From positions 1 to 64,000 of the forward strand of contig NZ_JFYN01000017.1 of assembly GCF_000631985.1 (NCBI RefSeq): 64,000 nucleotides of DNA, read 5' to 3'. Shown piece by piece: positions 43,374 to 52,315 of this stretch; the first letter of the stretch is position 1, and the number at the start of each line of letters is the position of its first letter. This DNA is from Pseudomonas sp. RIT288 (GTDB lineage Bacteria > Pseudomonadota > Gammaproteobacteria > Pseudomonadales > Pseudomonadaceae). The notes under the pieces are model-generated. The model saw only the letters and a program-made list of their open reading frames with translations, did no database searches and was not told the DNA's origin. A program made the position numbers and the translations under genes.

Positions 43374-44567
43374 CGCCTTACCTGCATTCATCAGCACGAC
43401 CACCGCCAGCAGCGCGGACAGGATCGAGCCCAATAACACCCCAACCTTTACCGAGTCGACCAGATGCGCTGCGCCCGGGAACGCCAGCGCGCCGATGAAC
43501 AGGCTCATGGTGAAGCCGATCCCGCAGAGCAGGGCGACGCCGTACAGTTGCAGCCAGCTCGCGCCTTGCGGCAGTTGTGCCAGACCACTGCGAATCGCCA
43601 GGGCGCCGAGGCCGAGGATGCCGATCTGCTTGCCGAACAATAGCCCCAGCGCCACGCCCAGCGGCACCGGCTCGAGCAGGTTGCTCGGAGAAATGCCGGT
43701 CAGCGAAACCCCGGCGTTGGCAAAGCCGAAAATCGGTACCACGGCAAACGCCACCCACGGGTGCATTTTTTCTTCGAGGTACAGCAGCGGCGAATTGTGC
43801 TCGTCTTCCGGGTTACCCAGCGGAATGCACAGGGCCAGAATCACCCCGGCGAGGGTCGCGTGGATCCCCGATTGCAGCATGAAGAACCACAGGAAGGCGC
43901 CGGCGATCAGGTACGGCCAAAGCTTTCTGACGCCGCAGCGGTTGAGGATCACCAGCAGTGCAATCACCGCCAACGAGGCCAGCAGCATGCTCACCGACAG
44001 GCCGCTGGTGTAGAAAATCGCGATGATCACCACTGCGCCCAGATCATCGAGGATGGCCAGCGCGGAGAGGAAGATTTTCAGCGACACGGGCACCCGTTTG
44101 CCCAGCAGCGACAGCACGCCCAAGGCGAAAGCAATGTCGGTGGCCGCGGGGATCGCCCAGCCGCTCAGGGTCTGTGGATTGCCCCAGTTGATCGCGACAT
44201 AGATCAGGGCCGGGACCAGCATCCCGCCCAGCGCGGCGAAGCCCGGCAGCGCACGCTGCCCCCAGGTCGACAACTGGCCGGCGAGCATTTCGCGCTTGAT
44301 CTCCAGGCCCACCAGCATGAAGAAGATCGCCATCAGGCCATCGTTCACCCAGTGCTCGATCGACAAGCCGGCGATTTTAATGTGCAGGGTCGAGAAATAC
44401 GTGGCCGCCCAAGGCGAGTTGGCGACCAACAGTGCGGCGAGGGCCGCGGCCATCAGGATCAGACCGCCGGCGGATTCGGCGGCGAAGAATCGGGTAAGAA
44501 AGGCCAGGGCAGACGGCGATTCCTGGCGGGCAGGGGCAGCATGCAGGCGTGACGGATCGTGGCTCAT
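43359..44567 (-). CDS. nhaA: Na+/H+ antiporter NhaA
   Basis: A 402-403-aa inner-membrane antiporter that expels Na+ or Li+ in exchange for protons. Family motifs are present: FFMLVGLEIKREMLAGQL, AIPAATDIAFALGVLSLLG (including the ion-site Asp pattern), ALAILDDLGAVVIIAIFYT (paired Asp residues) and GIGFTMSLFIGALAF. About 12 hydrophobic segments and the usual length. The start may be the ATG at 44567 or a GTG at 44573, the latter at better distance from GGAG. The leader at 44568-44655 resembles the nhaA-I RNA. Its end was copied in the 186-bp duplication. Confidence 0.93.
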   Translation of the reverse strand: MSHDPSRLHAAPARQESPSALAFLTRFFAAESAGGLILMAAALAALLVANSPWAATYFSTLHIKIAGLSIEHWVNDGLMAIFFMLVGLEIKREMLAGQLSTWGQRALPGFAALGGMLVPALIYVAINWGNPQTLSGWAIPAATDIAFALGVLSLLGKRVPVSLKIFLSALAILDDLGAVVIIAIFYTSGLSVSMLLASLAVIALLVILNRCGVRKLWPYLIAGAFLWFFMLQSGIHATLAGVILALCIPLGNPEDEHNSPLLYLEEKMHPWVAFAVVPIFGFANAGVSLTGISPSNLLEPVPLGVALGLLFGKQIGILGLGALAIRSGLAQLPQGASWLQLYGVALLCGIGFTMSLFIGALAFPGAAHLVDSVKVGVLLGSILSALLAVVVLMNAGKAKASS

Positions 44568-44655
44568 AGGCACGGCAACTCCGCGCGGCGGCCCGACCTG
44601 CGCTGAATTAAACCTGCCCTGCCGCGTTGTTGCGGTGGCACCCGGGCGGCATTTT
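44568..44655 (-). promoter_or_regulatory. Candidate nhaA-I (Li+) riboswitch leader of nhaA
   Basis: The RNA directly upstream of nhaA can form TGCC-A-CCGC-AACAAC-GCGG-CAG-GGCA (plus coordinates 44615-44640) and a GCGC-bounded helix (44583-44603) containing AGGTCGGGCCGCC. TGCC/GGCA complementarity to the ribosome-site region (GGAGTTGCCG) could control translation. nhaA-I RNAs sit in this place in proteobacterial nhaA genes and have been reported to sense lithium. The match is from memory of the family, not from a covariance search. Confidence 0.45.
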
Positions 44656-44802
44656 ACACAATAGGTGGTGGCTTAGGGGGAACGCGGGCGCAGTTTCGAC
44701 GATGTGTGTCATTGCCCGGCAATTTCTCGATAAGCAGCAAGTGACTCTTAGATCTGTGCTTAGCTGTGCGTCGTCCGTTTCAGCCTCTGACCCTCTATAA
44801 AA

Positions 44803-45180
44803 ATGAAAACAGTCTTCATCGCTTTCCTCGGTTTTTTATCCGTCACTCAAGCAGCAACCTCCGTTGCGGAAAATGCCAACGGCAAGCGTCTCTATACCCA
44901 GCGCTGTGCCGTGTGCCACGGCGCGGATATCAAGGCAACCGGGCCTTTGGCCAACAAAAGCAATCCGCCGACACCCGACCTGACAACCTCCGCTTTCAAG
45001 CAGCGCCTGAAAGATTATCCGGGCGTTATCGTGTCCTCTATCATTCTTCGCCCGAATGGCAATCTGATTCCCAAAACCTTGCAGGACAACGGCGTGAAAA
45101 TCGCGCCGCACGCCTGGAGCGTTGAGGATTTTCGCGATCTGCATCAATACATGAGTGAGGTGATTGCGAAATCACGCTGA
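44803..45180 (+). CDS. Small secreted cytochrome c
   Basis: A 125-aa protein with a signal peptide (TVFIAFLGFLSVTQAATSVA), a class I haem-binding CxxCH (RLYTQRCAVCHGADIKATGP, CAVCH) at about residue 35, and distal region candidates (IILRPNGNLIPKTLQDNG). It probably carries electrons in the periplasm; partner unknown. The ATG at 44803 keeps the signal at the N-terminus, though no clear ribosome site is visible. It lies between nhaA (divergent) and fecI, with no operon partner. Confidence 0.85.
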   Translation: MKTVFIAFLGFLSVTQAATSVAENANGKRLYTQRCAVCHGADIKATGPLANKSNPPTPDLTTSAFKQRLKDYPGVIVSSIILRPNGNLIPKTLQDNGVKIAPHAWSVEDFRDLHQYMSEVIAKSR

Positions 45181-45230
45181 TCCCGGGATCAGCGGCGGGC
45201 TCGGTGCCCAAGGAATGAATTGCCGAGCTT

Positions 45231-45249
45231 AATAGGAAGCATTACTATT
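45231..45249. promoter_or_regulatory. Candidate Fur box of fecI
   Basis: AATAGGAAGCATTACTATT, an AATAG/CTATT inverted repeat with partial match to the Fur consensus, lies 27 bases before fecI, where Fur control is expected. Confidence 0.35.
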
Positions 45250-45275
45250 CACGCCCCATTCCACCGCACGCTGTC

Positions 45276-45776
45276 ATGAACCCCATGCTGCCCCGCAGAC
45301 CCGGCTTTTTCGAGCATTACGAAGAGTTGATCGGCACCTGGACCCGGCGTCTGCGCAATCGCGCGCAGGCCGAGGATCTGGCGCACGACACCTTTGTGCG
45401 GGTGCTCGAATCCGATTCGGCAACGGTGCAGCAGCCACGGGCGTATCTGCACCAGACCGCACGCAATATTGCGGTCGACGGTTATCGGCGTGAGGACCGG
45501 CGGGAAGCCATGGAGTCGCAGGCGATCGATCACAGTGTGTCGTCCACCGGCGACCCGGAGCATTACATGCAGGCGATCCAGCTGGCCGACTCCATCGAAC
45601 GGGCGTTGCAGGAGTTGCCGCTCAACTGCCGCAGGATTTTCGTCTGGCAGAAGATCGAAGGGCTGACCCAGGCGGAAATCGCCGAACGCCTGGGGCTGTC
45701 GAGGAACATGGTCGAAAAGTATATGATCCGCACCCTGCGCCACTTGCGCGATCGCCTCGACGGCATGCAGTCATGA
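45276..45776 (+). CDS. fecI: ECF sigma factor FecI
   Basis: A 166-aa iron-starvation sigma factor. Region 2: LRNRAQAEDLAHDTFVRVLE and QPRAYLHQTARNIAVDGYRR. Region 4: LQELPLNCRRIFVWQKIEGL followed by TQAEIAERLGLSRNMVEKYM. It would transcribe fecA when ferric citrate is sensed through FecA-FecR. Start ATG at 45276, with 45285 as alternative. It is first in fecI-fecR-fecA; FecR follows after 40 bases. The identity rests on the strongly FecA-like receptor downstream. Confidence 0.9.
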   Translation: MNPMLPRRPGFFEHYEELIGTWTRRLRNRAQAEDLAHDTFVRVLESDSATVQQPRAYLHQTARNIAVDGYRREDRREAMESQAIDHSVSSTGDPEHYMQAIQLADSIERALQELPLNCRRIFVWQKIEGLTQAEIAERLGLSRNMVEKYMIRTLRHLRDRLDGMQS

Positions 45777-45816
45777 GCGGCCGCCGCTTTTCATCCCCAG
45801 CCCGACAGGACATTCC

Positions 45817-46800
45817 ATGATGGATACCCGTGATTGCGCGTGCGGGCAAACAATGGTGCGCGATGAAGCGGCACGCTGGTTTGTGCGTTTGCAGGAACCG
45901 CTGATCAGCGCCGACGAACAGCAGCGCTTCGACGTATGGCTGAATCAGCATCCGCAACACCGTGACGAATTCCAGTTGCTGCAAGGCTTGTGGACGGCGG
46001 CCGATCTGCTGCCGGCGCCACGTCTCAAGGCCCTCGTCGAAACCCCGCCGGCCCGTCGCGAACGTCGCCCACTGCTGCGCTATGCCGTGGCGGCCAGTGT
46101 GCTGGCGGTGGCGCTCGGCCTGGGTTTGTTCAGCGGTCTGAATCACCCCGACGGCTATAGTGCCGAGTTCGCGACGGCGCTGGGTGAGCGCAAGCATGTG
46201 GCGCTGCCGGACGGATCGGTGATCGACCTCAACAGTCGCAGCCGTCTGCAGGTGCGTTATAAGAAAGATCGGCGGCTGATCGAATTGAGCGAAGGCGAGG
46301 CACTGTTCAGCGTTCAGCACGATACTGCACGCCCGTTCGTGGTCGAGGCCGGCAGTGGCAAGGTCACGGTCACCGGTACCCGTTTCGACGTGCGTCGCGA
46401 TGTCACGCAAACCCGGATCGCGGTGGAGCAGGGCACGGTCAAGGTCCAGGGGCGCAATGCGCCGGACGACCAATTCATCAACCTGACTGCGGGCCTCGGC
46501 ACCCATGTCGATGCCGAAGGCAAAGTCGCCGCCGCCTATGCGGTCAACCCTGTCGAACTGACGGCCTGGCGCAGCGGCAAACTGGTGTTCAACAATGCCA
46601 GCCTCGGCGAAGTGGCGGCGGAGGTTTCGCGTTATCGCGACAAACCGCTGAAGGTCAGCAACACGACCGTCGCAAATCTGCGTCTGACCAGCGTGTTCAA
46701 ATCGGACAACACCGACGCCTTGCTCAAGGCTCTGCCGAGCATTCTGCCGGTGGCTGTTCGCACCCTGGCCGATGGCAGTCAGGAAATAATTTCAAAATAA
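45817..46800 (+). CDS. fecR: FecR, anti-sigma regulator and signal transducer
   Basis: A 327-aa inner-membrane protein that holds FecI and relays the ferric citrate signal from FecA. The cytoplasmic N-terminal domain (DUF4880) has EAARWFVRLQEPLISADEQQ and FDVWLNQHPQHRDEFQLLQG. A single membrane helix (LLRYAVAASVLAVALGLGLF) is near residues 86-107. The periplasmic FecR domain shows LPDGSVIDLNSRSRLQVRYK and VTVTGTRFDVRRD, and a C-terminal STN-like part (LVFNNASLGEVAAEVSRYRD) can meet the receptor. AGGACATTCC precedes the ATG. A FecI-type promoter for fecA overlaps its 3' end. Confidence 0.92.
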   Translation: MMDTRDCACGQTMVRDEAARWFVRLQEPLISADEQQRFDVWLNQHPQHRDEFQLLQGLWTAADLLPAPRLKALVETPPARRERRPLLRYAVAASVLAVALGLGLFSGLNHPDGYSAEFATALGERKHVALPDGSVIDLNSRSRLQVRYKKDRRLIELSEGEALFSVQHDTARPFVVEAGSGKVTVTGTRFDVRRDVTQTRIAVEQGTVKVQGRNAPDDQFINLTAGLGTHVDAEGKVAAAYAVNPVELTAWRSGKLVFNNASLGEVAAEVSRYRDKPLKVSNTTVANLRLTSVFKSDNTDALLKALPSILPVAVRTLADGSQEIISK

Positions 46801-46805
46801 CATTC
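46782..46805 (+). promoter_or_regulatory. Candidate FecI-dependent promoter of fecA
   Basis: GGAAAT, 16 bases, TC lies 93 bases upstream of fecA, overlapping the end of fecR. The first ten bases, GGAAATAATT, equal the -35 region of the E. coli fecA promoter as I recall it. Confidence 0.5.
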
Positions 46806-46898
46806 AGGTTTTTTTCGAGTTCATCGTCTTCCTGTTCAACTGCAACTGGTTTGCATTAACAGACGCACACTCTTGCGATCCACAGGACTACGTTCGAC

Positions 46899-49322
46899 GT
46901 GAAAAACACCTCAGCCAATAACAAAAAATCCCCCTGGTTGCCGCTGGCCCTGGCGTTGGCGGTCAACGCCGCCGTGCCGCTGGCCTTCGCCGCTGAAGCC
47001 ATTCACATCCGCGCCCAGCCGCTGGGCCAGGCCCTGAGCGAACTGGGCCAGCAAACTTCGCTGCAAGTGTTTTTCAGCCCGGATCTGGTCGCCGGCAAAC
47101 AGGCACCGGCGGTTGACGGCAACCTGTCCCCCGAGCAGGCGTTGCGCCAATTGCTTCAGGGCAGCGGCCTCGACTATCAGATCAACGAAGGCTCGGTGAC
47201 CCTGGCGCCGTCCGCAACTGCCGCCAGCAATGGCCCGCTGGAACTGGGCGTGACCGACATCAAAGTGGTCGGCGACTGGCTCGGCGACGCCGACGCTGCG
47301 GTGGTGCAGAACCACCCGGGCGCACGCACGGTGATCCGCCGCGAAGCCATGGTCGAGCAGGGCGCGATGAACGTCAGTGACGTGCTCAAGCGTGTTCCCG
47401 GTGTGCAGGTGCAGGACTCCAACGGCACCGGCGGCAGCGACATTGCGCTGAACGTCGGCGTGCGTGGTCTGACTTCGCGCCTGTCACCACGCTCCACGGT
47501 GCTGATCGATGGCGTGCCGGCGGCGTTCGCACCGTACGGTCAGCCGCAGCTGTCGATGGCGCCGATCTCCTTGGGCAACCTCGACAGCATCGACGTGGTA
47601 CGCGGCGCCGGCTCCGTGCGTTACGGGCCACAGAACGTCGGCGGGGTGATCAACTTCGTCACCCGCGCCATCCCGGAAAAAACCACCGGGGAAATCGGCA
47701 CCACGCTGGAAACCACCCGTTACGGCGGTTGGAAGCACATCGACACGGCGTTTCTCGGCGGCACCGCTGACAACGGCATGGGCGTGGCGCTGCTGTACTC
47801 CGGGGTCAACGGCAACGGTTATCGTGAGCGCAACAACGGCAACGACATCGACGACGTGCTGCTCAAGACCCATTGGGCGCCGACCGATCAGGACGATTTC
47901 AGCCTCAACTTCCATTACTACGACGCCAGCGCCGACATGCCCGGCGGCCTGACGCAGAAGCAGTACGACGACAAACCGTATGATTCGGTGCGCGACTACG
48001 ACAACTTCAGCGGTCGGCGCAAAGACGTGTCGTTCAAGTGGATCCGCCAGATCGACGAGTGCACTCAGGCAGAAATCCTCACCTACTACACCGACAGCTT
48101 TCGCGGCAGCACCATCGCTGCCCGCGACCAGAAAACTCTCAGCTCGTACCCGCGTTCCTACTACACCCTCGGTGTCGAGCCGCGTGTGTCGCGGGTCTTC
48201 GACGTCGGCCCGACCACTCAGGAAGTCAGCGTCGGTTATCGCTACCTGAAAGAGGCGATGCACGAGCAGTCGAGCCGTCTGGCGCTGGTCAACAATCAAC
48301 CGGTGGTCACCCCGACCTCCGACGGCCATGTGTTCCAGGACCGCACCGGTGGTACCGAGGCCAACTCGGTGTATGTCGACAACAAGATCGACGTCGGCAA
48401 CTGGACCATCACTCCGGGCATTCGCTTCGAACACATCAGCACCGACTGGCATGACCGCGCCGTGCTCGACACCGCAGGCAAACGCGTGCCAGAGAAAAAC
48501 CGCAGCATCGAAAGCAACGAACCGCTGCCGGCGCTGAGCGTGATGTATCACCTGTCGGACGCGTGGAAACTGTTCGCCAACTACGAAACCTCGTTTGGCA
48601 GCCTGCAGTATTTCCAGCTCGGCCAGGGCGGCTCGGGGGATCAGACCGCCAACGGCCTGGAGCCGGAAAAGGCCAAGACCTACGAGATCGGTACGCGCTA
48701 CAACGATGACGTGTGGGGTGGGGAAGTGACGCTGTTCTACATCGACTTCGATGACGAGCTGCAATACATCAGCAACGATGTCGGCTGGACCAACCTCGGC
48801 GCGACCAAGCACCAAGGCATCGAAGCGTCGGTGCATTACGACATGGCGGCGCTCGATCCGCGTCTCGACGGTCTGACCGCCAACGCCGGTTTCACCTACA
48901 CCCGCGCCACGTACGAAGGCGAGATTCCGGGCTTCAAGGGCCGTGACCTGCCGTTCTATTCGCGTCAGGTAGCAACCGTGGGCTTGCGCTACGACGTCAA
49001 CCGCTGGACCTACAACATCGACGGTTTCGCCCAATCGAAACAGCGCTCGCCGGGCACCGGGGTCAACGCCGATGGCAGCTTCAACGGCAATTACATCACC
49101 GAAGGCACGGCCGACGGGCAGTACGGCGACATCCCGGGTTACGTGACCTGGAACGTGCGCGGCGGTTATGACTTCGGGCCGCAGGTGTCGAACCTGAAGC
49201 TTGGCGCCGGGGTAAAAAACGTCTTCGACAAGCAGTACTTCACCCGTTCCAGCGACAACAATTCGGGGATGTATGTAGGTACGCCGCGGACGTTCTTTGT
49301 GCAAGCCAGCGTCGGTTTTTAA
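46899..49322 (+). CDS. fecA: Ferric citrate outer-membrane receptor FecA
   Basis: An 807-aa TonB-dependent receptor for ferric dicitrate. The N-terminal STN signalling domain (about 33-90: IRAQPLGQALSELGQQTSLQ) interacts with FecR. Plug and barrel match E. coli FecA at many diagnostic points: VVGDWLGDA, GARTVIRREAM, STVLIDGVPAAFAPYGQPQL, SLGNLDSIDVVRGAGSVRYG, VNFVTRAIPEKTTGE, GGTADNGMGVALLYSG and IDVGNWTITPGIRFEHIS. It starts with GTG at 46899 (AGGAC ten bases upstream), before a signal peptide ending in FAAEA. There are no fecBCDE genes next to it, so inner-membrane uptake must use another route. Confidence 0.93.
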   Translation: MKNTSANNKKSPWLPLALALAVNAAVPLAFAAEAIHIRAQPLGQALSELGQQTSLQVFFSPDLVAGKQAPAVDGNLSPEQALRQLLQGSGLDYQINEGSVTLAPSATAASNGPLELGVTDIKVVGDWLGDADAAVVQNHPGARTVIRREAMVEQGAMNVSDVLKRVPGVQVQDSNGTGGSDIALNVGVRGLTSRLSPRSTVLIDGVPAAFAPYGQPQLSMAPISLGNLDSIDVVRGAGSVRYGPQNVGGVINFVTRAIPEKTTGEIGTTLETTRYGGWKHIDTAFLGGTADNGMGVALLYSGVNGNGYRERNNGNDIDDVLLKTHWAPTDQDDFSLNFHYYDASADMPGGLTQKQYDDKPYDSVRDYDNFSGRRKDVSFKWIRQIDECTQAEILTYYTDSFRGSTIAARDQKTLSSYPRSYYTLGVEPRVSRVFDVGPTTQEVSVGYRYLKEAMHEQSSRLALVNNQPVVTPTSDGHVFQDRTGGTEANSVYVDNKIDVGNWTITPGIRFEHISTDWHDRAVLDTAGKRVPEKNRSIESNEPLPALSVMYHLSDAWKLFANYETSFGSLQYFQLGQGGSGDQTANGLEPEKAKTYEIGTRYNDDVWGGEVTLFYIDFDDELQYISNDVGWTNLGATKHQGIEASVHYDMAALDPRLDGLTANAGFTYTRATYEGEIPGFKGRDLPFYSRQVATVGLRYDVNRWTYNIDGFAQSKQRSPGTGVNADGSFNGNYITEGTADGQYGDIPGYVTWNVRGGYDFGPQVSNLKLGAGVKNVFDKQYFTRSSDNNSGMYVGTPRTFFVQASVGF

Positions 49323-49334
49323 AGCTTAAGAGCA

Positions 49335-49412
49335 AAAGATCGCAGCCTGCGGCAGCTCCTACAGGAAACGCATTCCCATGTAGGAGCTGCCGCAGGCTGC
49401 GATCTTTTGCTT
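49335..49412. repeat. Inverted REP pair between fecA and the MFS gene
   Basis: AAAAGATCGCAGCCTGCGGC and GTAGGAGCTGCCGCAGGCTG face each other between convergent genes, a likely bidirectional transcription end. Confidence 0.75.
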
Positions 49413-50563
49413 CAGACTTTCAACACCTTGCCGCCAATGGCTACCGCCACTAACAACACCGCCATCAACCCGAAAGCAAAACTCAAACTGCTGGCATGGG
49501 CGACAAAGCCGATCACCGCCGGCCCCGCCAGAATTCCCGCGTACCCCAGCGTGGTAATCGCCGGCACCGCGATGCTTTCCGGCATCACGGTCTGCTTGCC
49601 CACCGCCGTGTACAGCACCGGCACGATGTTCGAACAGCCAGCGCCGACCAGCGCATAACCCAGCAGCGCCGCTTCCCAGCTCGGGGCGAAGGTCGCCAGA
49701 AACAGACCTGCCGCCGCCAACAGCCCGCCGAACAAAATGATCCGCGTGGCCCCGACACTGCGCACGATCCGGTCACCCAGCAAGCGTCCCGCCGTCATGG
49801 TCAGGGCAAATGCGGCGTAACCCAAACCCGCATACGCCGTGTCGATTCCGCGTTCCTGCGCGAGGAACACCGCGCTCCAGTCCAGCGCCGCGCCTTCGGT
49901 GAGGAACACGATGAAGCACATCCCGCCGATGAACAGCACGATGCCGTGGGGAATGGCGAACGCCGGCCCGGAGCTTTCACTGCCATACGGCAGCATGTGC
50001 GGCACCGCTTTGAACAGCGCACCGATCAACACCGCCACCACCACCAGCATCGCCGCCAGTGGCGTCAACCCGAGACCGAGCAGGGCGCTGACGCCGGCCG
50101 CGCCGACAATCCCGCCGAGGCTGAACAGGCCATGAAACCCCGACATCATGTGCTTGCCGCTGGCCCGTTCGACGATCAACGCCTGCAGGTTGACGGTCGA
50201 ATCCAGCGTGCCCAATCCGGCGCCGAACATGAACAGCGTGGCGATCAACGCCGGTATCGACGACACCGTCGCCAGCAACGGCAGCGCCGCACAAATCAGC
50301 AGGGTGCCGCCGGTCGCCACTTTGCGGCAGCCAAACCGTGTGGCGAGAATCCCTGCCAGTGGCATCGTCAGAATCGAGCCGACTCCCAGGCACAGCAGCA
50401 ACAGGCCCAACGTGCCTTCGTCGAGTCCGGCGCGGGCTTTGGCGTACGGCACCAGCGGCGCCCACGCGGCAATGCCCAGGCCGGCGATGAAAAAAGCGAT
50501 GCGCGTCGACATCTGTTGCAGGTGTCCGGGGACGAAAGTGTCTTGGGGGTTGAGGCTGGTCAT
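49412..50563 (-). CDS. MFS transporter (YbjJ-like)
   Basis: A 383-aa inner-membrane carrier with 12 hydrophobic segments. The MFS loop motif appears as GILATRFGCRKVATGGTLLI, and MMSGFHGLFSLGGIVGAAGV plus ILFGGLLAAAGLFLATFAPS fit the YbjJ/FucP-like group. I chose the ATG at 50563 (MTSLNPQD...), with AAGGA upstream. No co-transcribed metabolic gene gives a hint to the substrate. It converges with fecA; upstream lies a tandem REP array. Confidence 0.8.
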   Translation of the reverse strand: MTSLNPQDTFVPGHLQQMSTRIAFFIAGLGIAAWAPLVPYAKARAGLDEGTLGLLLLCLGVGSILTMPLAGILATRFGCRKVATGGTLLICAALPLLATVSSIPALIATLFMFGAGLGTLDSTVNLQALIVERASGKHMMSGFHGLFSLGGIVGAAGVSALLGLGLTPLAAMLVVVAVLIGALFKAVPHMLPYGSESSGPAFAIPHGIVLFIGGMCFIVFLTEGAALDWSAVFLAQERGIDTAYAGLGYAAFALTMTAGRLLGDRIVRSVGATRIILFGGLLAAAGLFLATFAPSWEAALLGYALVGAGCSNIVPVLYTAVGKQTVMPESIAVPAITTLGYAGILAGPAVIGFVAHASSLSFAFGLMAVLLVAVAIGGKVLKV

Positions 50564-50663
50564 ATCAATCCTTGGCAAAAAACGTCGCGTCCCCGAATGA
50601 CAGTGATAGCGCGTCGAGGTTCGATCGCAGCTCTCAGGGCAGGTGCAGCCGACATCCTAACCT

Positions 50664-51163
50664 GTGGCAGTGGCTTGCTCGCGATGGTGCTGGTTCAGGC
50701 GATGAATATGGCGACTGACAAACCGTCATCGCGAGCAGGCTCACTCCCACAGGGTTCTTCGCTGAACCGGGTATTTGTGAGCGCCGGTCATCCAATGTAG
50801 GAGTGAGCCTGCTCGCGAAGGCGGTGTATCAGCTAACCAATATGGCGGCTGATGCACTGCTATCGCGAGCAGGCTCACTCCTACAGGGTTCTTCACGGAA
50901 CCGGGCATTTGTGAGCGCCGGTCATCCAATGTAGGAGTGAGCCTGCTCGCGAAGGCGGTGTATCAGCTAACCAATATGGCGGCTGATGCACTGCTATCGC
51001 GAGCAGGCTCACTCCTACAGGGTTCTTCACGGAACCGGGCATTTGTGAGCGCCGGTCATCCAATGTAGGAGTGAGCCTGCTCGCGAAGGCGGTGTATCAG
51101 CTAACCAATATGGCGGCTGATGCACTGCTATCGCGAGCAGGCTCACTCCTACAGGGGATCGCG
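50664..51163. repeat. Tandem array of REP doublets with 134-bp period
   Basis: After a diverged first unit, near-identical units start at about 50796, 50930 and 51064 (TGTAGGAGTGAGCCTGCTCG). Each holds a CGAAGGCGGTGTATCAGCTA spacer, the inverted arm ATCGCGAGCAGGCTCACTCC, and a GGAACCGGGCATTTGTGAGC linker. No gene lies in 50564-51203. Confidence 0.88.
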
Positions 51164-51203
51164 GTTTACAGTGACTGCTTCGACAAGGAGGACTGGGCCG
51201 GTG

Positions 51204-52184
51204 ATGACGCAATTTTACGATGCGCGGGGCAATATTTACGGGGTGGTTTCGCCGCAGAGGCTTCGTGAGGCGGGGATCGATCTGCCGAGCGGTGCCGCAG
51301 AGTGTGCTGCGTCGAGACCGGCATGGAGTCGCGCAGCCATTGCGCTGTGCTGCGACTGGCCAGAGGGCCAGCGCCCGGCGGGGAGCAAATCGCATCGCAG
51401 CGACGGGCTGCTGATCGGCCCGTTCCAGGCAGTGCCGCCGTTCGACGTGCTGATCGTCAATACCGACGGCACCTTGGCCGAGCGCAGCGGCAATGGCCTG
51501 ACGATTTTTTCCCAGTCGTTGCTGGAGCAAGGGCTGATGCCGGCGCAAGGCGCGTTGCTGAAGGTACATCACGACAAGGGCGATGCTGTGCAAACCTCGG
51601 TGAAACCGGCGGAAGTCGAAGGTGTGAACGGCTTCTGGCTGGACCTTGGTCAACCGGGCTTCGGGCCTTCGGCGGTGGGTGCGCAGCAGGTTGAAAAGCG
51701 CGCGTTCAATGGCAAGGAAGTCAGCCACGTAGGGCAACTGGCCGAGCTCAGCCCGGCGTGGCAGCACAGTCAATTCGTGCGCATCGGCAATCCGCATTGC
51801 GTAACGTTGTTGACCGACATCGCCGGGTTGCCGAGTAACTCACAAATGCGCGAATCGCCTTGGGCCGAAGGCCTGACCCGAATCGCCTACGCGATGCCGG
51901 CGGGCGTCGGACTGCCATGCCCGGCTGGCATCAATCTGCAATGGGCCGCGCTTGAGTCAGCGCAGCGCATCGTTGCCCGGGTATTCGAGCGTGGCGAAGG
52001 GCCGACGGCGTCTTCCGGCACCAGCGCCAGTGCGGTGGCCTGTGCGGCATGGGCGGTGGGTTGGGTGGCGAGTGGGGAGGTGCACGTCGTCATGCCGGGC
52101 GGGACGGCGCCGGTGTTGCTCGAAGAAGCGCAGGGCGAATTGGTGCGGGTCAGGTTGTTTGGTACGGCTCGATTGATCGGCTGA
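51204..52184 (+). CDS. Diaminopimelate epimerase-fold protein with both catalytic Cys replaced by Ser
   Basis: A 326-aa protein with two DapF-like halves. Motif one reads NTDGTLAERSGNGLTIFSQS, where epimerases have CGNG; motif two reads ERGEGPTASSGTSASAVACA, where epimerases have SCGTG. GNPHCVTLLTDI and AYAMPAGVGLPCPAGINLQW are also DapF-like. Loss of both cysteines argues against normal two-base racemisation, so the reaction may differ. The start is the ATG at 51204 or a GTG at 51201 (AAGGAGGA lies 8-11 bases upstream). It sits alone after a REP array, convergent with codA. Function not assigned. Confidence 0.75.
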   Translation: MTQFYDARGNIYGVVSPQRLREAGIDLPSGAAECAASRPAWSRAAIALCCDWPEGQRPAGSKSHRSDGLLIGPFQAVPPFDVLIVNTDGTLAERSGNGLTIFSQSLLEQGLMPAQGALLKVHHDKGDAVQTSVKPAEVEGVNGFWLDLGQPGFGPSAVGAQQVEKRAFNGKEVSHVGQLAELSPAWQHSQFVRIGNPHCVTLLTDIAGLPSNSQMRESPWAEGLTRIAYAMPAGVGLPCPAGINLQWAALESAQRIVARVFERGEGPTASSGTSASAVACAAWAVGWVASGEVHVVMPGGTAPVLLEEAQGELVRVRLFGTARLIG

Positions 52185-52250
52185 ACCGGCAATCGCCTTC
52201 GCTGGCAGGCCTCCCGCAGGGAAATGCATATCCATGCAGGATCGCACGTT

Positions 52251-52309
52251 CTGTAGGAGCTGCCGCAGGTTCGGGCCGCGATCGAACCTGCGGCAGCTCC
52301 TACAGGGAA
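52251..52309. repeat. REP-type palindrome between the DapF-like gene and codA
   Basis: GTAGGAGCTGCCGCAGGTTC pairs with GAACCTGCGGCAGCTCCTAC around GGGCCGCGATC, giving a long perfect hairpin at convergent gene ends. Confidence 0.8.
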
Positions 52310-52315
52310 TAGAGG

